Notes under the pieces: model-generated | The model's input: the letters and a program-made list of their open reading frames with translations, nothing else | Told to the model about the DNA's origin: nothing | Databases searched by the model: none | Shown here: in pieces, positions 5,495 to 5,538 of the stretch | Position numbering within the stretch: the first letter of the stretch is position 1 | How the letters are laid out: each line of letters opens with the position of its first letter | Translations under genes and position numbers: made by a program | Source of the DNA: an uncultured Bacteroidales bacterium | GTDB taxonomy: Bacteria; Bacteroidota; Bacteroidia; Bacteroidales; Paludibacteraceae | Assembly (NCBI GenBank): GCA_900556095.1 | Contig: USNU01000112.1 | Coordinates: 1-5,538, forward strand | Direction of reading: 5' to 3' | Length of the DNA stretch: 5,538 bases

Positions 5495-5538
5495 CCTGGC
5501 AAAACGCGCCAAACGCAAGAATCTGACCATTCGCGAGT
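5415..5538 (+). CDS. secreted protein, N-terminal part only
   Basis: An open frame runs from ATG 5415 past the window end, giving 41 complete codons. It begins MKQKYIYMFFLLMFLPLMVYA, a typical signal peptide with two lysines, a long hydrophobic core and a likely signal peptidase I cut after V-Y-A. The mature protein starts DVSPETLAKRAKRKNLTIRE. No cysteine lipobox is present, so it should be periplasmic, outer-membrane or secreted rather than a lipoprotein. I do not recognise the family from this short part. A good promoter lies at 5362-5394, so it is likely a separate transcription unit. Its relative at 4455 is broken, suggesting it is the surviving member of a pair. The start is supported by the signal peptide, the promoter spacing and the conserved ATG in the other copy. 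Confidence 0.8.
   Translation, partial: MKQKYIYMFFLLMFLPLMVYADVSPETLAKRAKRKNLTIRE

Overview
The window looks like chromosomal DNA from a member of the Bacteroidota, most likely Bacteroidales, of intermediate GC content. Three things point there: a DUF5686-type outer-membrane protein with an N-terminal carboxypeptidase-regulatory-like domain, two short secreted lipoproteins of Bacteroidetes style, and two promoter-like sites of the Bacteroidetes form (TTTG, 20-nt spacer, TAnnTTTG or close to it). The genus cannot be fixed from the sequence. All supported genes are on the + strand.

Left part (1-4301), apparently intact. The window opens in the last 84 codons of an FtsX/LolE-type ABC transporter permease. 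A 112-bp gap follows; it ends in three exact copies of ATCCTATAA at 11-bp spacing, placed just before the start of a 178-residue lipoprotein. The lipoprotein stop overlaps the start of a complete XerD-type tyrosine recombinase (ATGA overlap), so the two are probably translationally coupled. After 85 bp with a GC-rich hairpin comes an 800-residue DUF5686-like outer-membrane protein with a signal peptide and no ATG at its likely start.

Right part (4302-5538), visibly damaged. An AT-rich spacer leads to a promoter-like site and a truncated gene start (4455 onward) that is frameshifted and ends after about 50 codons. The same promoter-plus-signal-peptide segment recurs 960 bp downstream (about 5350-5494), where it is open and begins a secreted protein that runs off the window. 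My hand alignment of the coding part gives 8 substitutions and 1 indel in 80 columns. Between the two copies lies a lipoprotein gene (4692-5312) that resembles the Cthe_2159-type carbohydrate-binding family. It carries an in-frame TGA at codon 52 and seems to lack the central body of the family. A second cluster of TAGG-containing repeats, partly matching the 11-bp unit of the first array in the opposite orientation, lies just upstream of this lipoprotein.

How the parts relate: XerD is a DNA-acting housekeeping protein, whereas most neighbours belong to the cell envelope (permease, lipoproteins, outer-membrane protein). No pathway links them beyond possible co-transcription of 369-4301. The most interesting region is 4302-5538: a duplicated gene-start cassette and two adjacent genes that appear to keep head and tail but not the middle. 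I do not see a defence system, CRISPR array, RNA gene or insertion sequence.
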